Source: Fretibacterium fastidiosum (lineage in GTDB: Bacteria; Synergistota; Synergistia; Synergistales; Aminobacteriaceae). From it: a DNA stretch of 64,000 nucleotides. The notes below the pieces were generated by a model. The model had not been told where the DNA came from and did no database searches. It saw nothing but the letters and a program-made list of their open reading frames with translations. Positions 23,173-32,350 of the stretch are shown here, piece by piece (within the stretch, counting starts at the first letter, position 1; the number at the start of each line of letters is the position of its first letter). The stretch is from the NCBI RefSeq assembly GCF_964642095.1, contig NZ_OZ209244.1, positions 1,736,001 to 1,800,000 of the forward strand. The letters are read 5' to 3'. The translations under genes were made by a program, and so were the position numbers.

Positions 23173-25254
23173 GTGCGTTTTTTGGATATTCACAAGCTCA
23201 GGAACATAGGAATAGCGGCCCACATCGACGCGGGCAAGACGACGACGAGTGAGCGTATCCTCTACTACACCGGCAGCAGCTACAAGGTCGGCGAGGTGCA
23301 CGAGGGGACGGCCACGATGGACTGGATGGAGCAGGAGCGGGAGCGGGGGATCACGATCACCTCGGCGGCCACGACCTGCAGCTGGAAGGGCTATACGATC
23401 AACCTTATTGATACGCCCGGACACGTGGATTTTACGGTCGAGGTGGAGCGCTCCATGCGCGTGCTCGATGGAGCGGTCGCCGTCTTCTGCGCCGTGGGTG
23501 GCGTAGAGCCTCAGTCCGAGACGGTGTGGCGTCAGGCGGATAAGTACCACGTGCCCCGCGTCGCCTTCGTGAACAAGATGGACCGCATCGGTGCGGACTT
23601 CAACGCCGTGGTGGCCGCCATCCATGAACGCCTTGGCGCCTGCGCCATCCCCCTGCAGCTCCCGATCGGCGCGGAGGACGACTTCGCCGGGGTGGTGGAC
23701 CTGATCGATCAGAAGGCGCTCCTCTTCAGCGGCGTCCTGGGGCAGGAGCCCAGGGAGGCCCCGATTCCGGCGGAGCTGGCCATGGCGGCCAAGCAGGGGC
23801 GCGACGCCATCGTGGAGGCCCTCTCCGACTTCAGCGACGACATCATGACGCTCTACCTGGAGGGGCAGGAGGTCGGCTCCGAGCTGATCCGAAAGGTCCT
23901 CCGGGAGGCCACCATCGGCCTCAAGGCCGTTCCGGTGCTCTGCGGCTCCGCCTTCAAGAACAAGTGCGTGGAGCCCCTCCTGGACGCGGTGGTGGCGTAC
24001 CTGCCGAGCCCCCTCGACCTGCCCCCGGTCACCGGCACCTCGCCGACGGACCCGGAGAAGGTGCTGGAGCGCCACTCCGACAACGGCGAGCCCTTCACGG
24101 CGCTGGCCTTCAAGGTAGCGGTGGACCCCTTCCTGGGCAAGCTCTTCTTCCTGCGGGTGTACTCCGGAAAGCTGGAGAAGGGGAGCACCGTGTACAATTC
24201 CACGTCGGGACAGCGGGAGCGCATCGGCCGCATCATGCGGATGCACTCCAACAAGCGCGAGGACATCGACGCGATGGAGGCGGGCATGATCGTGGCCGTC
24301 CCCAGCCTGAAGCTCACCAAGACGGGCGACACCCTCTGCGATGAGGCCCACCCCATCGTCCTGGAGAGCCTGGTGTTCCCGGAGCCGGTCATCTCGCTGG
24401 CCGTCGAGCCGGCGACGCAGGGCGACAAGATCAAGCTGAGCAAGGGCCTGATCGCTCTGGCCGACGAGGACCCCACGTTCCGCGTCCGGACGGACGAGGA
24501 GAGTGGTCAGACGGTCATCTCCGGAATGGGGGAGCTCCACCTGGAGATCATCGTCGATCGCCTGAAGAGGGAGTTCGGCGTGGACGTCAAGGTCGGCAAC
24601 CCCCAGGTCGCCTACCGGGAGGCCATTCAGCGCGCGGCACGGGCGGAGGGCAAGTACATCCGGCAGTCCGGCGGCCGTGGCCAGTACGGACACGTGGTCT
24701 TCGAGATGGAGCCCCTGCCCGACGGCAAGGGCTACGAGTTCGAGGACCGCATCGTGGGTGGCGTGGTGCCGAAGGAGTACATCGCTGCCGTCGAGAAGGG
24801 CCTTGAGGAGGCCATTCAAAGCGGCGTGCTGGGCGGCTACCCCGTCGTCGGCGTCAAGATCGCCCTGGTGGACGGCAGCTACCACGAGGTGGACAGCTCC
24901 GAGATGGCCTTCAAGATCGCCGCGTCCATGGGCTTCAAGGAGGCCATGAGGAAGGCGGGGCCCATCCTCATGGAGCCCATCATGTCCGTCGAGGTCGTGA
25001 CGCCTGAGGACTACGTCGGTGACGTCATCGGGGACATATCCTCCCGCCGCGGGCGTATCGAGGGTATGGACATGCGGGCGAACGCGCGTATAATAAGAGC
25101 TTATGTGCCTCTCGTGGGGATGTTCGGCTACGCGACGGACCTGAGGAGCAAGACGTCGGGCCGCGCGACCTACTCGATGCAGTTCGACCACTACGAGCAG
25201 ACGCCGGCCGAGGTTGCGGAGAAGGTCCTTCAGGGCCGCAAGGCCGGCGAGTAA
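23173..25254 (+). CDS. fusA: Elongation factor G
   Basis: This 693-residue EF-G catalyses ribosomal translocation. The G1 motif is AHIDAGKTT near residues 16-24, then RERGITITSAATT, DTPGHVDF and NKMDRIGADF; domain IV contains GGRGQYGHVVFEMEP and domain V PEDYVGDVIGDISSRRGRIEGM, as in canonical EF-G (not the LepA or fusB types). It starts at GTG 23173 with TTG 23182 as an alternative; the Shine-Dalgarno is weak (GGGTAGG). Its place between rpsG and tuf is the standard str order. Confidence 0.98.
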   Translation: MRFLDIHKLRNIGIAAHIDAGKTTTSERILYYTGSSYKVGEVHEGTATMDWMEQERERGITITSAATTCSWKGYTINLIDTPGHVDFTVEVERSMRVLDGAVAVFCAVGGVEPQSETVWRQADKYHVPRVAFVNKMDRIGADFNAVVAAIHERLGACAIPLQLPIGAEDDFAGVVDLIDQKALLFSGVLGQEPREAPIPAELAMAAKQGRDAIVEALSDFSDDIMTLYLEGQEVGSELIRKVLREATIGLKAVPVLCGSAFKNKCVEPLLDAVVAYLPSPLDLPPVTGTSPTDPEKVLERHSDNGEPFTALAFKVAVDPFLGKLFFLRVYSGKLEKGSTVYNSTSGQRERIGRIMRMHSNKREDIDAMEAGMIVAVPSLKLTKTGDTLCDEAHPIVLESLVFPEPVISLAVEPATQGDKIKLSKGLIALADEDPTFRVRTDEESGQTVISGMGELHLEIIVDRLKREFGVDVKVGNPQVAYREAIQRAARAEGKYIRQSGGRGQYGHVVFEMEPLPDGKGYEFEDRIVGGVVPKEYIAAVEKGLEEAIQSGVLGGYPVVGVKIALVDGSYHEVDSSEMAFKIAASMGFKEAMRKAGPILMEPIMSVEVVTPEDYVGDVIGDISSRRGRIEGMDMRANARIIRAYVPLVGMFGYATDLRSKTSGRATYSMQFDHYEQTPAEVAEKVLQGRKAGE

Positions 25255-25314
25255 CCTTGAGTAAGCAACGCATTGACAAAATAGATTCAGTATCTTAACC
25301 AGGAGGAATCGGAG

Positions 25315-26517
25315 ATGGCAAAGGAGAAGTTTGAGCGGACGAAGCCGCACCTGAACATTGGTACGATCGGGCACATTGACCACGGGAAGACGACGCTGAC
25401 GGCGGCGATCACGAAGTGTCTTGCGACGCAGAATTTTGCGGACTTCACGGCGTACGACATGATCGACAAGGCGCCTGAGGAGCGTGAGCGCGGGATCACG
25501 ATCAACATTTCGCACGTGGAGTACCAGACGGAGAAGCGCCACTACGCGCACATCGACTGCCCGGGACACGCGGACTACATCAAGAATATGATCACGGGAG
25601 CGGCGCAGATGGACGGAGCGATCCTGGTGGTGAGCGCGGCGGACGGGCCGATGCCCCAGACGCGGGAGCACGTGCTGCTAGCGCGCCAGGTGAACGTGCC
25701 TGCGCTTGTGGTGTTCATGAACAAAACGGACCAGGTGGACGACCCCGAGCTTCTGGACCTGGTGGAGATGGAGATTCGGGAGCTTCTGAACAAGTACGAG
25801 TTCCCTGGCGACGATACGCCGATCGTGCGTGGTTCTGCCCTTGAGGTGCTGGAGAAGGGGAACGGGACGCGCGAGGACCCGATCTGCAAGCCGATCTGGG
25901 ACCTGATGGACGCGTGCGACAGCTACATTCCGGACCCGGTTCGTGACACGGACAAGCCGTTTTTGATGCCGATCGAGGACGTGTTCACGATCACGGGGCG
26001 CGGCACGGTGGTGACGGGTCGCGTGGAGCGCGGGAAGGTGAAGGCCGGCGAGGAAGTGGAGATCGTCGGGATGTCTCGTGACACGAAGAAGACGGTGGCG
26101 ACGTCTCTTGAGATGTTCCGTAAGATCCTGGACGACGCGGAGGCTGGAGACAACGTCGGGATACTGCTCCGTGGCATTGACAAGGACCAGGTGGAGCGTG
26201 GCCAGGTGTTGGCGAAGCCCGGTACGGTGACGCCGCACACGAAGTTCAAGGGCGAGGTGTACGTTCTGAAGAAGGAGGAGGGCGGGCGCCATACGCCGTT
26301 CTTTGCGGGGTACAAGCCGCAGTTCTACTTCCGGACGACGGACGTGACGGGTGACATCAAGCTGCCGGATGGTGTGGAGATGGTGATGCCTGGTGACAAC
26401 GCCACGTTTGAGGTGTCTTTGATCGTGCCCATCGCCATGGAGGAGGGGCTGCGCTTCGCGGTGCGCGAGGGCGGCCACACGGTGGGCGCAGGCGTCGTCA
26501 CCAAAATCCTGGAATAA
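25315..26517 (+). CDS. tuf: Elongation factor Tu
   Basis: This 400-residue EF-Tu delivers aminoacyl-tRNA to the ribosome. Motifs are GHIDHGKTTL, RERGITINISHVEYQ, DCPGHADYIKNMITGAAQMD and the nucleotide-specificity motif NKTDQVDD, in which Thr-Asp-Gln replaces the usual Cys-Asp-Met; domain II has GRGTVVTGRVERG. It uses more G-ending codons than its neighbours (many GGG, ACG, GTG), as expected if a second tuf copy elsewhere converts it. A strong AGGAGGA precedes the ATG. Confidence 0.98.
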   Translation: MAKEKFERTKPHLNIGTIGHIDHGKTTLTAAITKCLATQNFADFTAYDMIDKAPEERERGITINISHVEYQTEKRHYAHIDCPGHADYIKNMITGAAQMDGAILVVSAADGPMPQTREHVLLARQVNVPALVVFMNKTDQVDDPELLDLVEMEIRELLNKYEFPGDDTPIVRGSALEVLEKGNGTREDPICKPIWDLMDACDSYIPDPVRDTDKPFLMPIEDVFTITGRGTVVTGRVERGKVKAGEEVEIVGMSRDTKKTVATSLEMFRKILDDAEAGDNVGILLRGIDKDQVERGQVLAKPGTVTPHTKFKGEVYVLKKEEGGRHTPFFAGYKPQFYFRTTDVTGDIKLPDGVEMVMPGDNATFEVSLIVPIAMEEGLRFAVREGGHTVGAGVVTKILE

Positions 26518-26541
26518 CGCTGCAGGAAGAGGGACGCTCAA

Positions 26542-26847
26542 GTGGCTAAGAGGATCCGCATTCGTTTGAAGGCGTTTGACCACAGAATTCTCGACACGTC
26601 TGCGGCCCAGATCGCGGAGACGGCGGCCGGCACGGGGGCCAGGGTTTCTGGCCCCATCCCGCTGCCCACCGAGATCGGCCGGGTGACGATCCTGAAGTCG
26701 CCCCACAAGGACAAGGACGCGCGGGAGCAGTTTGAGATGAGGACGCACAAGCGCCTCATCGACATTATCGAACCGACGCAGAAGACCATGGATGCGTTGA
26801 TGCAGCTTAATCTTTCCTCTGGAGTGGACATCCAGATAAAGCTCTAG
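26542..26847 (+). CDS. rpsJ: Ribosomal protein S10
   Basis: The 101-residue S10 has KRIRIRLKAFDHRILD at the N-terminus and the loop PIPLPTEI, both typical; S10 also binds NusB in antitermination. It begins with GTG and opens the S10 part of the superoperon, only 24 bases after tuf, so there is no separate S10 promoter visible. Confidence 0.97.
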   Translation: MAKRIRIRLKAFDHRILDTSAAQIAETAAGTGARVSGPIPLPTEIGRVTILKSPHKDKDAREQFEMRTHKRLIDIIEPTQKTMDALMQLNLSSGVDIQIKL

Positions 26848-26898
26848 CCCTGGGGCTGAGGCCGACGGAAAGCGCTTAGGCTGAAAGGAGAGAAAACG

Positions 26899-27522
26899 AT
26901 GGGTATAGGGATCCTGGGGAAGAAGATGGGCATGACTCAGATTTTCGACGCTGAGGGACAGGCCGTTGCGGTGACGGTCATCGCGGCGGGGCCGTGTCCG
27001 GTCGTGGCCGTCCGAACCCCCGAACAGAACGGGTACTCTGCCGTTCTTCTCGGCTTTGGGGCCGTGAAGCCCCACAAGCTGTCCAAACCCGTAAAGGGCC
27101 TGTTCGACAAGAACAAGGTCGAGCCCAAAAGGACGCTTCGCGAGTTCCGCCTCGACAAGGCGGAGGGCTACGAGGTGGGGCAGGAAATCAGGGTGGATTT
27201 GTTTGAGGCGGGCGAGAGGATAGACGTCAGCGGAGTCAGTAAGGGTAAGGGCTTTGCCGGAGTCATGAAGCGGTATCACTTCGGCGGCCAGCAGTTCAGC
27301 CACGGAACCTCGGTGGAACATCGCCATGGTGGCTCGAGCGGCGCTATCTCCTACCCGGGGCGCGTGTTTCCGGGGAAGAGGATGCCCGGACACATGGGAA
27401 GCGACAAGGTCACGGTCAAGAACCTGACGGTGATGGCCGTCGATCTGGAGAACAACCTCCTCCTTGTCAAGGGGGCCGTGCCGGGCGCTAAAGACGGCCT
27501 GGTCGCCCTGTACAAAAAGTAA
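26899..27522 (+). CDS. rplC: Ribosomal protein L3
   Basis: The 207-residue L3 has GILGKKMGMTQIF at the N-terminus and the long loop with KGKGFAGVMKRYHFGGQQFSHG, whose glutamine is the PrmB methylation site region. It helps nucleate 50S assembly next to the peptidyl-transferase centre. GAAAGGAG lies before the ATG. Confidence 0.98.
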   Translation: MGIGILGKKMGMTQIFDAEGQAVAVTVIAAGPCPVVAVRTPEQNGYSAVLLGFGAVKPHKLSKPVKGLFDKNKVEPKRTLREFRLDKAEGYEVGQEIRVDLFEAGERIDVSGVSKGKGFAGVMKRYHFGGQQFSHGTSVEHRHGGSSGAISYPGRVFPGKRMPGHMGSDKVTVKNLTVMAVDLENNLLLVKGAVPGAKDGLVALYKK

Positions 27523-27548
27523 GGGATAGGGGAAGGAGGTAACCGATT

Positions 27549-28172
27549 ATGCCAACGATTAAAGTGGTTGATTTCAGCGGCCAGAGCGCCGGCGAGATGG
27601 AGCTCTCCGAGGTGGTGTTCGGCGCGCCGATCCACGTTGCCGCCATGCATCAGGTGGTGGTGGCGCACCTCGCGAACTGCCGCCAGGGGACGCACGCGGT
27701 GAAGACCCGCGGCGACGTCAGCGGCGGTGGCAAGAAGCCCTGGCGCCAGAAGCACACGGGCCGCGCCCGTCAGGGGAGCACCCGTTCTCCCCTCTGGGTC
27801 CACGGCGGCGTCGCTCACGGCCCCAAGATGAGGGACTACAGCCAGAAGGTGAACAAGAAGGTTCGTCGTCTGGCGCTCTTGAGCGCCCTCTCCGTGAAGG
27901 TCCGCGACGCGCAGATGCTGGTGGTCCGGGGCATGGAGATGGAGGCCCCCTCAACGAAGACGATGAAGGGCTTCATGGACGCCATCGGCGCCGAGAAGGC
28001 CCTCGTGATCTATAGCGGCAACGGCGAGAACGTGGCCCGCTCCGTCCGGAACATTCCCGGAGCCAGGTATCTGAACGTTGCGAGCATCAACGTTTACGAT
28101 CTTCTGAACTCCAGGACGCTGGTTGTGACTCCGGAGGTCGTCGCCCGCCTTGAGGAGGTTTACGCGAGATGA
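27549..28172 (+). CDS. rplD: Ribosomal protein L4
   Basis: The 207-residue L4 has the exit-tunnel loop GGKKPWRQKHTGRARQGS at residues 59-76, the site where macrolide resistance changes occur; here it is of the normal type. In other bacteria L4 also represses its own operon. The start of rplW overlaps its stop (ATGA). Confidence 0.97.
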   Translation: MPTIKVVDFSGQSAGEMELSEVVFGAPIHVAAMHQVVVAHLANCRQGTHAVKTRGDVSGGGKKPWRQKHTGRARQGSTRSPLWVHGGVAHGPKMRDYSQKVNKKVRRLALLSALSVKVRDAQMLVVRGMEMEAPSTKTMKGFMDAIGAEKALVIYSGNGENVARSVRNIPGARYLNVASINVYDLLNSRTLVVTPEVVARLEEVYAR

Positions 28173-28465
28173 GTCTTTCAGCTCACGATATCATTATTCG
28201 CCCCGTCGTCACGGAGAAGAGCAGCGCTCTGATGGAGCTCAACAAGTACACCTTCGAGGTTCGCCGGGACGTGAACAAGATTCAGATCCGCAAAGCGGTC
28301 GAGGAGGCCTTCAAGGTCAAGGTCTTGAGCGTCAACACCATCAACGTCAAAAGCAAGCCCAAGCGCATGGGCGCTTCCGTTGGAAGGACGCGCTCCTGGA
28401 AAAAGGCGATCGTATCCCTTCCCCAGGGGCAGCGCATCGAGTTCTTCGAGGGCGCTTCGATTTAG
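28169..28465 (+). CDS. rplW: Ribosomal protein L23
   Basis: The 98-residue L23 lies at the tunnel exit and is a docking site for trigger factor and SRP. It contains IIRPVVTEKS near the start and the NKIQIRKAVEEAFKVKV helix. Overlaps rplD by four bases. Confidence 0.97.
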   Translation: MSLSAHDIIIRPVVTEKSSALMELNKYTFEVRRDVNKIQIRKAVEEAFKVKVLSVNTINVKSKPKRMGASVGRTRSWKKAIVSLPQGQRIEFFEGASI

Positions 28466-28481
28466 AAAGGGGTAAGTCGAT

Positions 28482-29309
28482 ATGTCAATCAAACAGTTCA
28501 AACCCTATACCCCTGGCCGCCGTCAGATGACCATTCAGGGACGTGAGGACATCACGGCGGACAAGCCGGAGCGTTCCCTGACCCGTGAGCTGCGCAAGCA
28601 CGGCGGACGCAACAACACGGGGCGCATCACGATGCGCCACATCGGCGGCGGGCACAGGCGCGCCTACCGCATCATCGACTTTCGCCGCGACAAGATCGGC
28701 GTCCCCGGCAAGGTTGCGACGATCGAGTACGACCCCAACCGCAACGCCCGCATCGCCCTGATTCACTACCTGGACGGCGAGAAGCGCTACATCCTTCTCC
28801 CCAAGGGCCTGAAGGTGGGGGACACGATCCTGGCCGGGCCGGAGGCGGACATCACGCCGGGCAACGCCCTGAAGCTGAAGGACATTCCGGTGGGCGCCGT
28901 CGTTCACAACCTCGAGCTTCAGCCGGGCCACGGCGCGAAGCTGGTCCGCTCCGCAGGGACCTCCGCGCAGCTCATGGCCAAGGAGGGGAAGTACGCCTAC
29001 CTCCGCATGCCGAGCGGCGAGCTCCGCCTCTTCCTCCTGGAGTGCATGGCCACGGTGGGGCAGGTCGGAAACGAGGAGTATGAGAACATCTCCCTGGGCA
29101 AGGCGGGGAAGACCCGCTGGAGCGGCCGTCGTTCCTCCGTCCGCGGCATGGTGATGAACCCGGTGGACCACCCGTTGGGCGGCGGCGAGGGAAAGAGCAA
29201 GAGCAACAAGCATCCCGTTTCTCCTTGGGGTACGCCGGCTAAGGGATATCGTACGCGCAGACACAAGGCCTCCGACAGGCTGATCGTGCGCCGCCGTTAC
29301 GATAAGTAA
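28482..29309 (+). CDS. rplB: Ribosomal protein L2
   Basis: The 275-residue L2 supports subunit association and peptidyl transfer. Family landmarks are GGRNNTGRITMRHIGGGHRR at 46-65, VHNLELQPGHGAKLVRSAGTSA and the C-terminal MNPVDHPLGGGEGK with the essential histidine. AAAGGGG precedes the ATG. Confidence 0.98.
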   Translation: MSIKQFKPYTPGRRQMTIQGREDITADKPERSLTRELRKHGGRNNTGRITMRHIGGGHRRAYRIIDFRRDKIGVPGKVATIEYDPNRNARIALIHYLDGEKRYILLPKGLKVGDTILAGPEADITPGNALKLKDIPVGAVVHNLELQPGHGAKLVRSAGTSAQLMAKEGKYAYLRMPSGELRLFLLECMATVGQVGNEEYENISLGKAGKTRWSGRRSSVRGMVMNPVDHPLGGGEGKSKSNKHPVSPWGTPAKGYRTRRHKASDRLIVRRRYDK

Positions 29310-29331
29310 CAGACGAGGAGGACGTTAGAGG

Positions 29332-29616
29332 ATGGCTCGTTCTACTAAAAAGGGACCTTTTATCGAACAGAGGCTCCTGGCTAGAATTGAGGATATGAAC
29401 ATATCGGGAAACAAGAAGGTCATCAAGACCTGGTCCCGTCGCTCCACGGTGGTCCCCCAGATGATCGGGCACACCATCGCCGTGCACAACGGCCGGATGC
29501 ACCTGCCGGTGTACATCAGCGAGAACATGGTGGGGCACAAGCTGGGGGAGTTTGCCCCGACGCGCAAGTCCGCGCGCCACGCCGGGCAGGAGCGCGCCGC
29601 CAAGGGCGTTAAGTAG
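29332..29616 (+). CDS. rpsS: Ribosomal protein S19
   Basis: The 94-residue S19 begins MARSTKKGPFIEQRLL and has TWSRRSTVVPQMIGHTIAVHNG, placing it in the 30S head near S13. It follows rplB by 22 bases. Confidence 0.98.
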   Translation: MARSTKKGPFIEQRLLARIEDMNISGNKKVIKTWSRRSTVVPQMIGHTIAVHNGRMHLPVYISENMVGHKLGEFAPTRKSARHAGQERAAKGVK

Positions 29617-29629
29617 GAGGGGGCCGCTG

Positions 29630-29974
29630 ATGGAAGCTAAGACGATGGCAAGGGCCATGGCTCGCCAGGCCCGGATCGCCCCGACGAAGGTGAGGCAGGT
29701 CCTCACCCTGATTCGAGGCAAGGGCGCCGAGGAGGCCCTCACGATCCTTCGCTTCAGCCCCCAGAAGGCTGCGCGGATCGTGTACAAGGTCCTTCAGAGC
29801 GCGGTGGCGAACGCAGAGCACAACTACGGGATGGATATGGATAAGCTGTACGTCCTCACGGCCTTCGCGGACCAGGGACCCGTGATGAAGCGCTTTCGTC
29901 CCGTCTCCATGGGGCGCGCTCATCCTTATGTGCATCGCACATCCCATGTGACCGTTACGGTTGCGGAACGTTAG
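29630..29974 (+). CDS. rplV: Ribosomal protein L22
   Basis: The 114-residue L22 lines the exit tunnel. ATG 29630 (MEAKTMARAMARQARIAP) is chosen behind GGAGGGGGCC; a longer frame overlaps rpsS and is not real. The beta-hairpin PVMKRFRPVSMGRAHPY is intact, with no macrolide-type deletion. Confidence 0.97.
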   Translation: MEAKTMARAMARQARIAPTKVRQVLTLIRGKGAEEALTILRFSPQKAARIVYKVLQSAVANAEHNYGMDMDKLYVLTAFADQGPVMKRFRPVSMGRAHPYVHRTSHVTVTVAER

Positions 29975-29986
29975 GAGGGTTTATTC

Positions 29987-30667
29987 GTGGGACAGAAGGT
30001 TCATCCCGTAGGATACAGGCTTGGTGTCGCGTCGGACTGGCAGTCCAAATGGTACGCGGGGCGCAAGGAGTACGCCGCGAAACTCCATGAGGACCTCAGG
30101 CTTCATGACTGGATCATGAAGAAGTGGGAGGGAGCCGCCATCTCCCGCGTCGAGATCGAGCGCGTGGGGCACGTGATTCGCTTCACGATCTGGACGGCGC
30201 GCCCCGGCGTCGTGATTGGCAAGGGCGGCACGGAGATCCAGACGATCAAGGACGAGCTTCAGGCCATGACCGGCGGCAAGGTGATGGTGAACGTCCATGA
30301 GCTGAAGAACCCCGACGTGGAGGCCCAGCTGGTTTCGGAGAGCATCGCCTCCGCCCTGGAGCGCCGCGTCTCCTTCCGCAGGGCCATGAAGCAGGCCATC
30401 TTCCGTGCGACGAAGGCGGGCGTCCTGGGGATCAAGGCCCAGGTGGCGGGACGCCTCGGCGGCGCGGAGATCGCGCGCACGGAGTGGTACAACGAGGGGC
30501 GTCTTCCCCTCTCCACGATCAAGGCGGACATCGATTACGGCTTCGCCGAGGCCCGGACGATGTACGGCGTGATCGGCTGCAAGATATGGATCTACCGCGA
30601 CCGCGAGCACGAGCGTCCCATGATGATGCGCGGGTCGCGCCGCGATCGCGACAAGGCAAGGGGGTAG
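29987..30667 (+). CDS. rpsC: Ribosomal protein S3
   Basis: The 226-residue S3 has the KH domain with GKGGTEIQTIKDEL (residues 74-87) and the C-terminal domain with GRLGGAEIARTEWYNEGRLP; it forms part of the mRNA entry tunnel. It starts with GTG behind AGGAGGG. Confidence 0.98.
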   Translation: MGQKVHPVGYRLGVASDWQSKWYAGRKEYAAKLHEDLRLHDWIMKKWEGAAISRVEIERVGHVIRFTIWTARPGVVIGKGGTEIQTIKDELQAMTGGKVMVNVHELKNPDVEAQLVSESIASALERRVSFRRAMKQAIFRATKAGVLGIKAQVAGRLGGAEIARTEWYNEGRLPLSTIKADIDYGFAEARTMYGVIGCKIWIYRDREHERPMMMRGSRRDRDKARG

Positions 30668-30673
30668 TCCTTT

Positions 30674-31099
30674 ATGCTTATGCCCAGCAGAGTCAAATAC
30701 CGCAAGTCGCACAGGTCTCCGCTGCGTGGCGTCTCCAAGGGAGGCACCACGGTCGCCTTCGGCGACTGGGGAATTCAGGCGCTTGAGAACGTGTGGCTTA
30801 CAGCGCGGCAGATCGAGGCGACGCGCGTCGCCATCTCCCGAAAGATGAAGAAGGGCGGAAAGATATGGATTCGGGTTTTTCCGGATCGCCCCTACACGAA
30901 GAAGCCCCTGGAGACCCGTATGGGAAAGGGAAAGGGCGCTCCCGAGTTCTGGGTTGCCGCCGTCAAGCGGGGCCGCGTGCTCTTCGAGTTTTCGGGGATA
31001 TCTCCTGAGCTTGCGGCGGAAGCCTTCAGGACGGCCTCGCACAAACTGCCCGTCAAGGTGCGCATTGTATCACGGGAAGGCATGGGTGGTGAAAACTGA
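30674..31099 (+). CDS. rplP: Ribosomal protein L16
   Basis: The 141-residue L16 contacts A-site tRNA. It shows MPSRVKYRKSHRS near the start, and the conserved RVFPDRPYTKKPLETRMGKGKGAPEFWVA. Its stop shares one base with the rpmC start (TGATG). Confidence 0.97.
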   Translation: MLMPSRVKYRKSHRSPLRGVSKGGTTVAFGDWGIQALENVWLTARQIEATRVAISRKMKKGGKIWIRVFPDRPYTKKPLETRMGKGKGAPEFWVAAVKRGRVLFEFSGISPELAAEAFRTASHKLPVKVRIVSREGMGGEN

Positions 31100-31314
31100 T
31101 GGATGCGACGAAACTTCGCGAACTCACGCTGGATGAGCTTCAGGAGAAGTACAGCCAGTACAAGGAGGAGCTCTTTAACCTTCGTTTCCAGAACGCAGTC
31201 GGACAGCTCAAGAACACGAGCCGCATCCGTGACGTTCGCAAGACTATAGCCAGAGTGCTGACCATCGCGGGGGAAAAGCGCCAGGCGATGGCCTCAGATG
31301 CCGCCAGGAGGTAG
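31099..31314 (+). CDS. rpmC: Ribosomal protein L29
   Basis: The 71-residue helical L29 sits at the tunnel exit beside L23. KLRELTLDELQEKYSQYKEE and LFNLRFQNAVGQL are typical. Translation is coupled to rplP by a one-base overlap. Confidence 0.96.
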   Translation: MDATKLRELTLDELQEKYSQYKEELFNLRFQNAVGQLKNTSRIRDVRKTIARVLTIAGEKRQAMASDAARR

Positions 31315-31320
31315 GTTTCC

Positions 31321-31623
31321 ATGGAGCCTTATAAGGAGACGGCTCCCGCGCACCGCAAGGTCCGCGTGGGAATTGTCGTGAGCAACAAGATGGACAAGAC
31401 GGTTGTGGTTAAGGTTTCCCGCCTTGCGGAGCATCCCCTCTACGGGAAGCGGATCCGCCGCGCGAAGAAGTACGTGGCGCACGACGCGGAGAACACCTGC
31501 CGGGTGGGCGACGAGGTTCGCATTCGCGAGACCCGGCCCCTGAGCAAGACGAAGAGATGGGAACTGGTTGAGGTCATGCGGCGTGCTCCCGTCTTCGATT
31601 CTGATACGCCCGGAGAGGAGTAA
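31321..31623 (+). CDS. rpsQ: Ribosomal protein S17
   Basis: The 100-residue OB-fold S17 binds 16S rRNA early in assembly. VGIVVSNKMDKTVVVKVSR and HPLYGKRIRRAKKYVAHD are the family signatures; the N- and C-terminal tails are slightly longer than usual. Confidence 0.97.
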   Translation: MEPYKETAPAHRKVRVGIVVSNKMDKTVVVKVSRLAEHPLYGKRIRRAKKYVAHDAENTCRVGDEVRIRETRPLSKTKRWELVEVMRRAPVFDSDTPGEE

Positions 31624-31626
31624 CTT

Positions 31627-31995
31627 ATGATTCAGCTGACGACAGTACTGAACGTTGCTGACAATTCGGGCGCGCGGAAGCTCTTCTGCATTCAGGTCAT
31701 GGGGGGCAGCAAGCGCAAGTGGGGCACGATCGGTGACGTCATCGTCGCCTCGGTGAGGGAGGCCATCCCCAACAGCAACATCGCGAAGGGATCGGTCGTC
31801 AAGGCCGTGATCGTTCGGACCCGCAAGGAGGTTCGCCGCCGCGACGGCTCCTACGTCCGTTTTGACGACAACGCGGCGGTGATCATCGACGCCAACGGCG
31901 AGCCCAAGGGCACGCGCATCTTCGGGCCCGTCGGCAGAGAGCTGCGCGCCAAGAAGTACATGCGCATCCTCTCGCTTGCGCCTGAAGTGGTTTAG
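31627..31995 (+). CDS. rplN: Ribosomal protein L14
   Basis: The 122-residue L14 begins MIQLTTVLNVADNSGARKL and contains ANGEPKGTRIFGPVGREL, both diagnostic. It forms an intersubunit bridge and is the target of the RsfS silencing factor. Opens the spc part, three bases after rpsQ. Confidence 0.98.
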   Translation: MIQLTTVLNVADNSGARKLFCIQVMGGSKRKWGTIGDVIVASVREAIPNSNIAKGSVVKAVIVRTRKEVRRRDGSYVRFDDNAAVIIDANGEPKGTRIFGPVGRELRAKKYMRILSLAPEVV

Positions 31996-32009
31996 GAGGC
32001 TGTTCCATT

Positions 32010-32333
32010 ATGTCAGTAAGGCTTAAGAAGAACGACCGGGTGCGCGTGATATCCGGCAAGGACAAGGGGAAAGAGGGCAAGATCCTGCGCCGCATCCCGG
32101 ACCGCGACCTGGTGGTGGTGGAGGGCGTGAACCTGGTCTCGCGCCACATGCGCCCGACCCAGAAGAACCCCCAGTCCGGAATCCACAAGCAGGAGGCGCC
32201 CATCTACGCCTCGAAGGTCATGCTGGTCTGTCCCCATTGCGGCGCAGCGGTGCGCGTGGGCTCCTCCTTCCTGGAGAGCGGCAAGAAGGTTCGAGTCTGC
32301 AAAAAATGCAGTGAGATCATCGACAAGGCCTGA
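32010..32333 (+). CDS. rplX: Ribosomal protein L24
   Basis: The 107-residue L24 has a KOW motif near residues 10-30 (VRVISGKDKGKEGKIL) and HMRPTQKNPQSGI. A C-terminal CPHCG...CKKC pair suggests a zinc-ribbon-like end, as in many anaerobes. Confidence 0.97.
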   Translation: MSVRLKKNDRVRVISGKDKGKEGKILRRIPDRDLVVVEGVNLVSRHMRPTQKNPQSGIHKQEAPIYASKVMLVCPHCGAAVRVGSSFLESGKKVRVCKKCSEIIDKA

Positions 32334-32350
32334 GTGGGGAGGGGTTAGAA

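Noticed and set aside
23131..25671. 846-codon minus-strand open frame opposite fusA and tuf
   Set aside because: Antisense shadow of EF-G and EF-Tu; no domain signature, rich in His, Leu, Arg and Asp as expected from the reversed third-codon GC.
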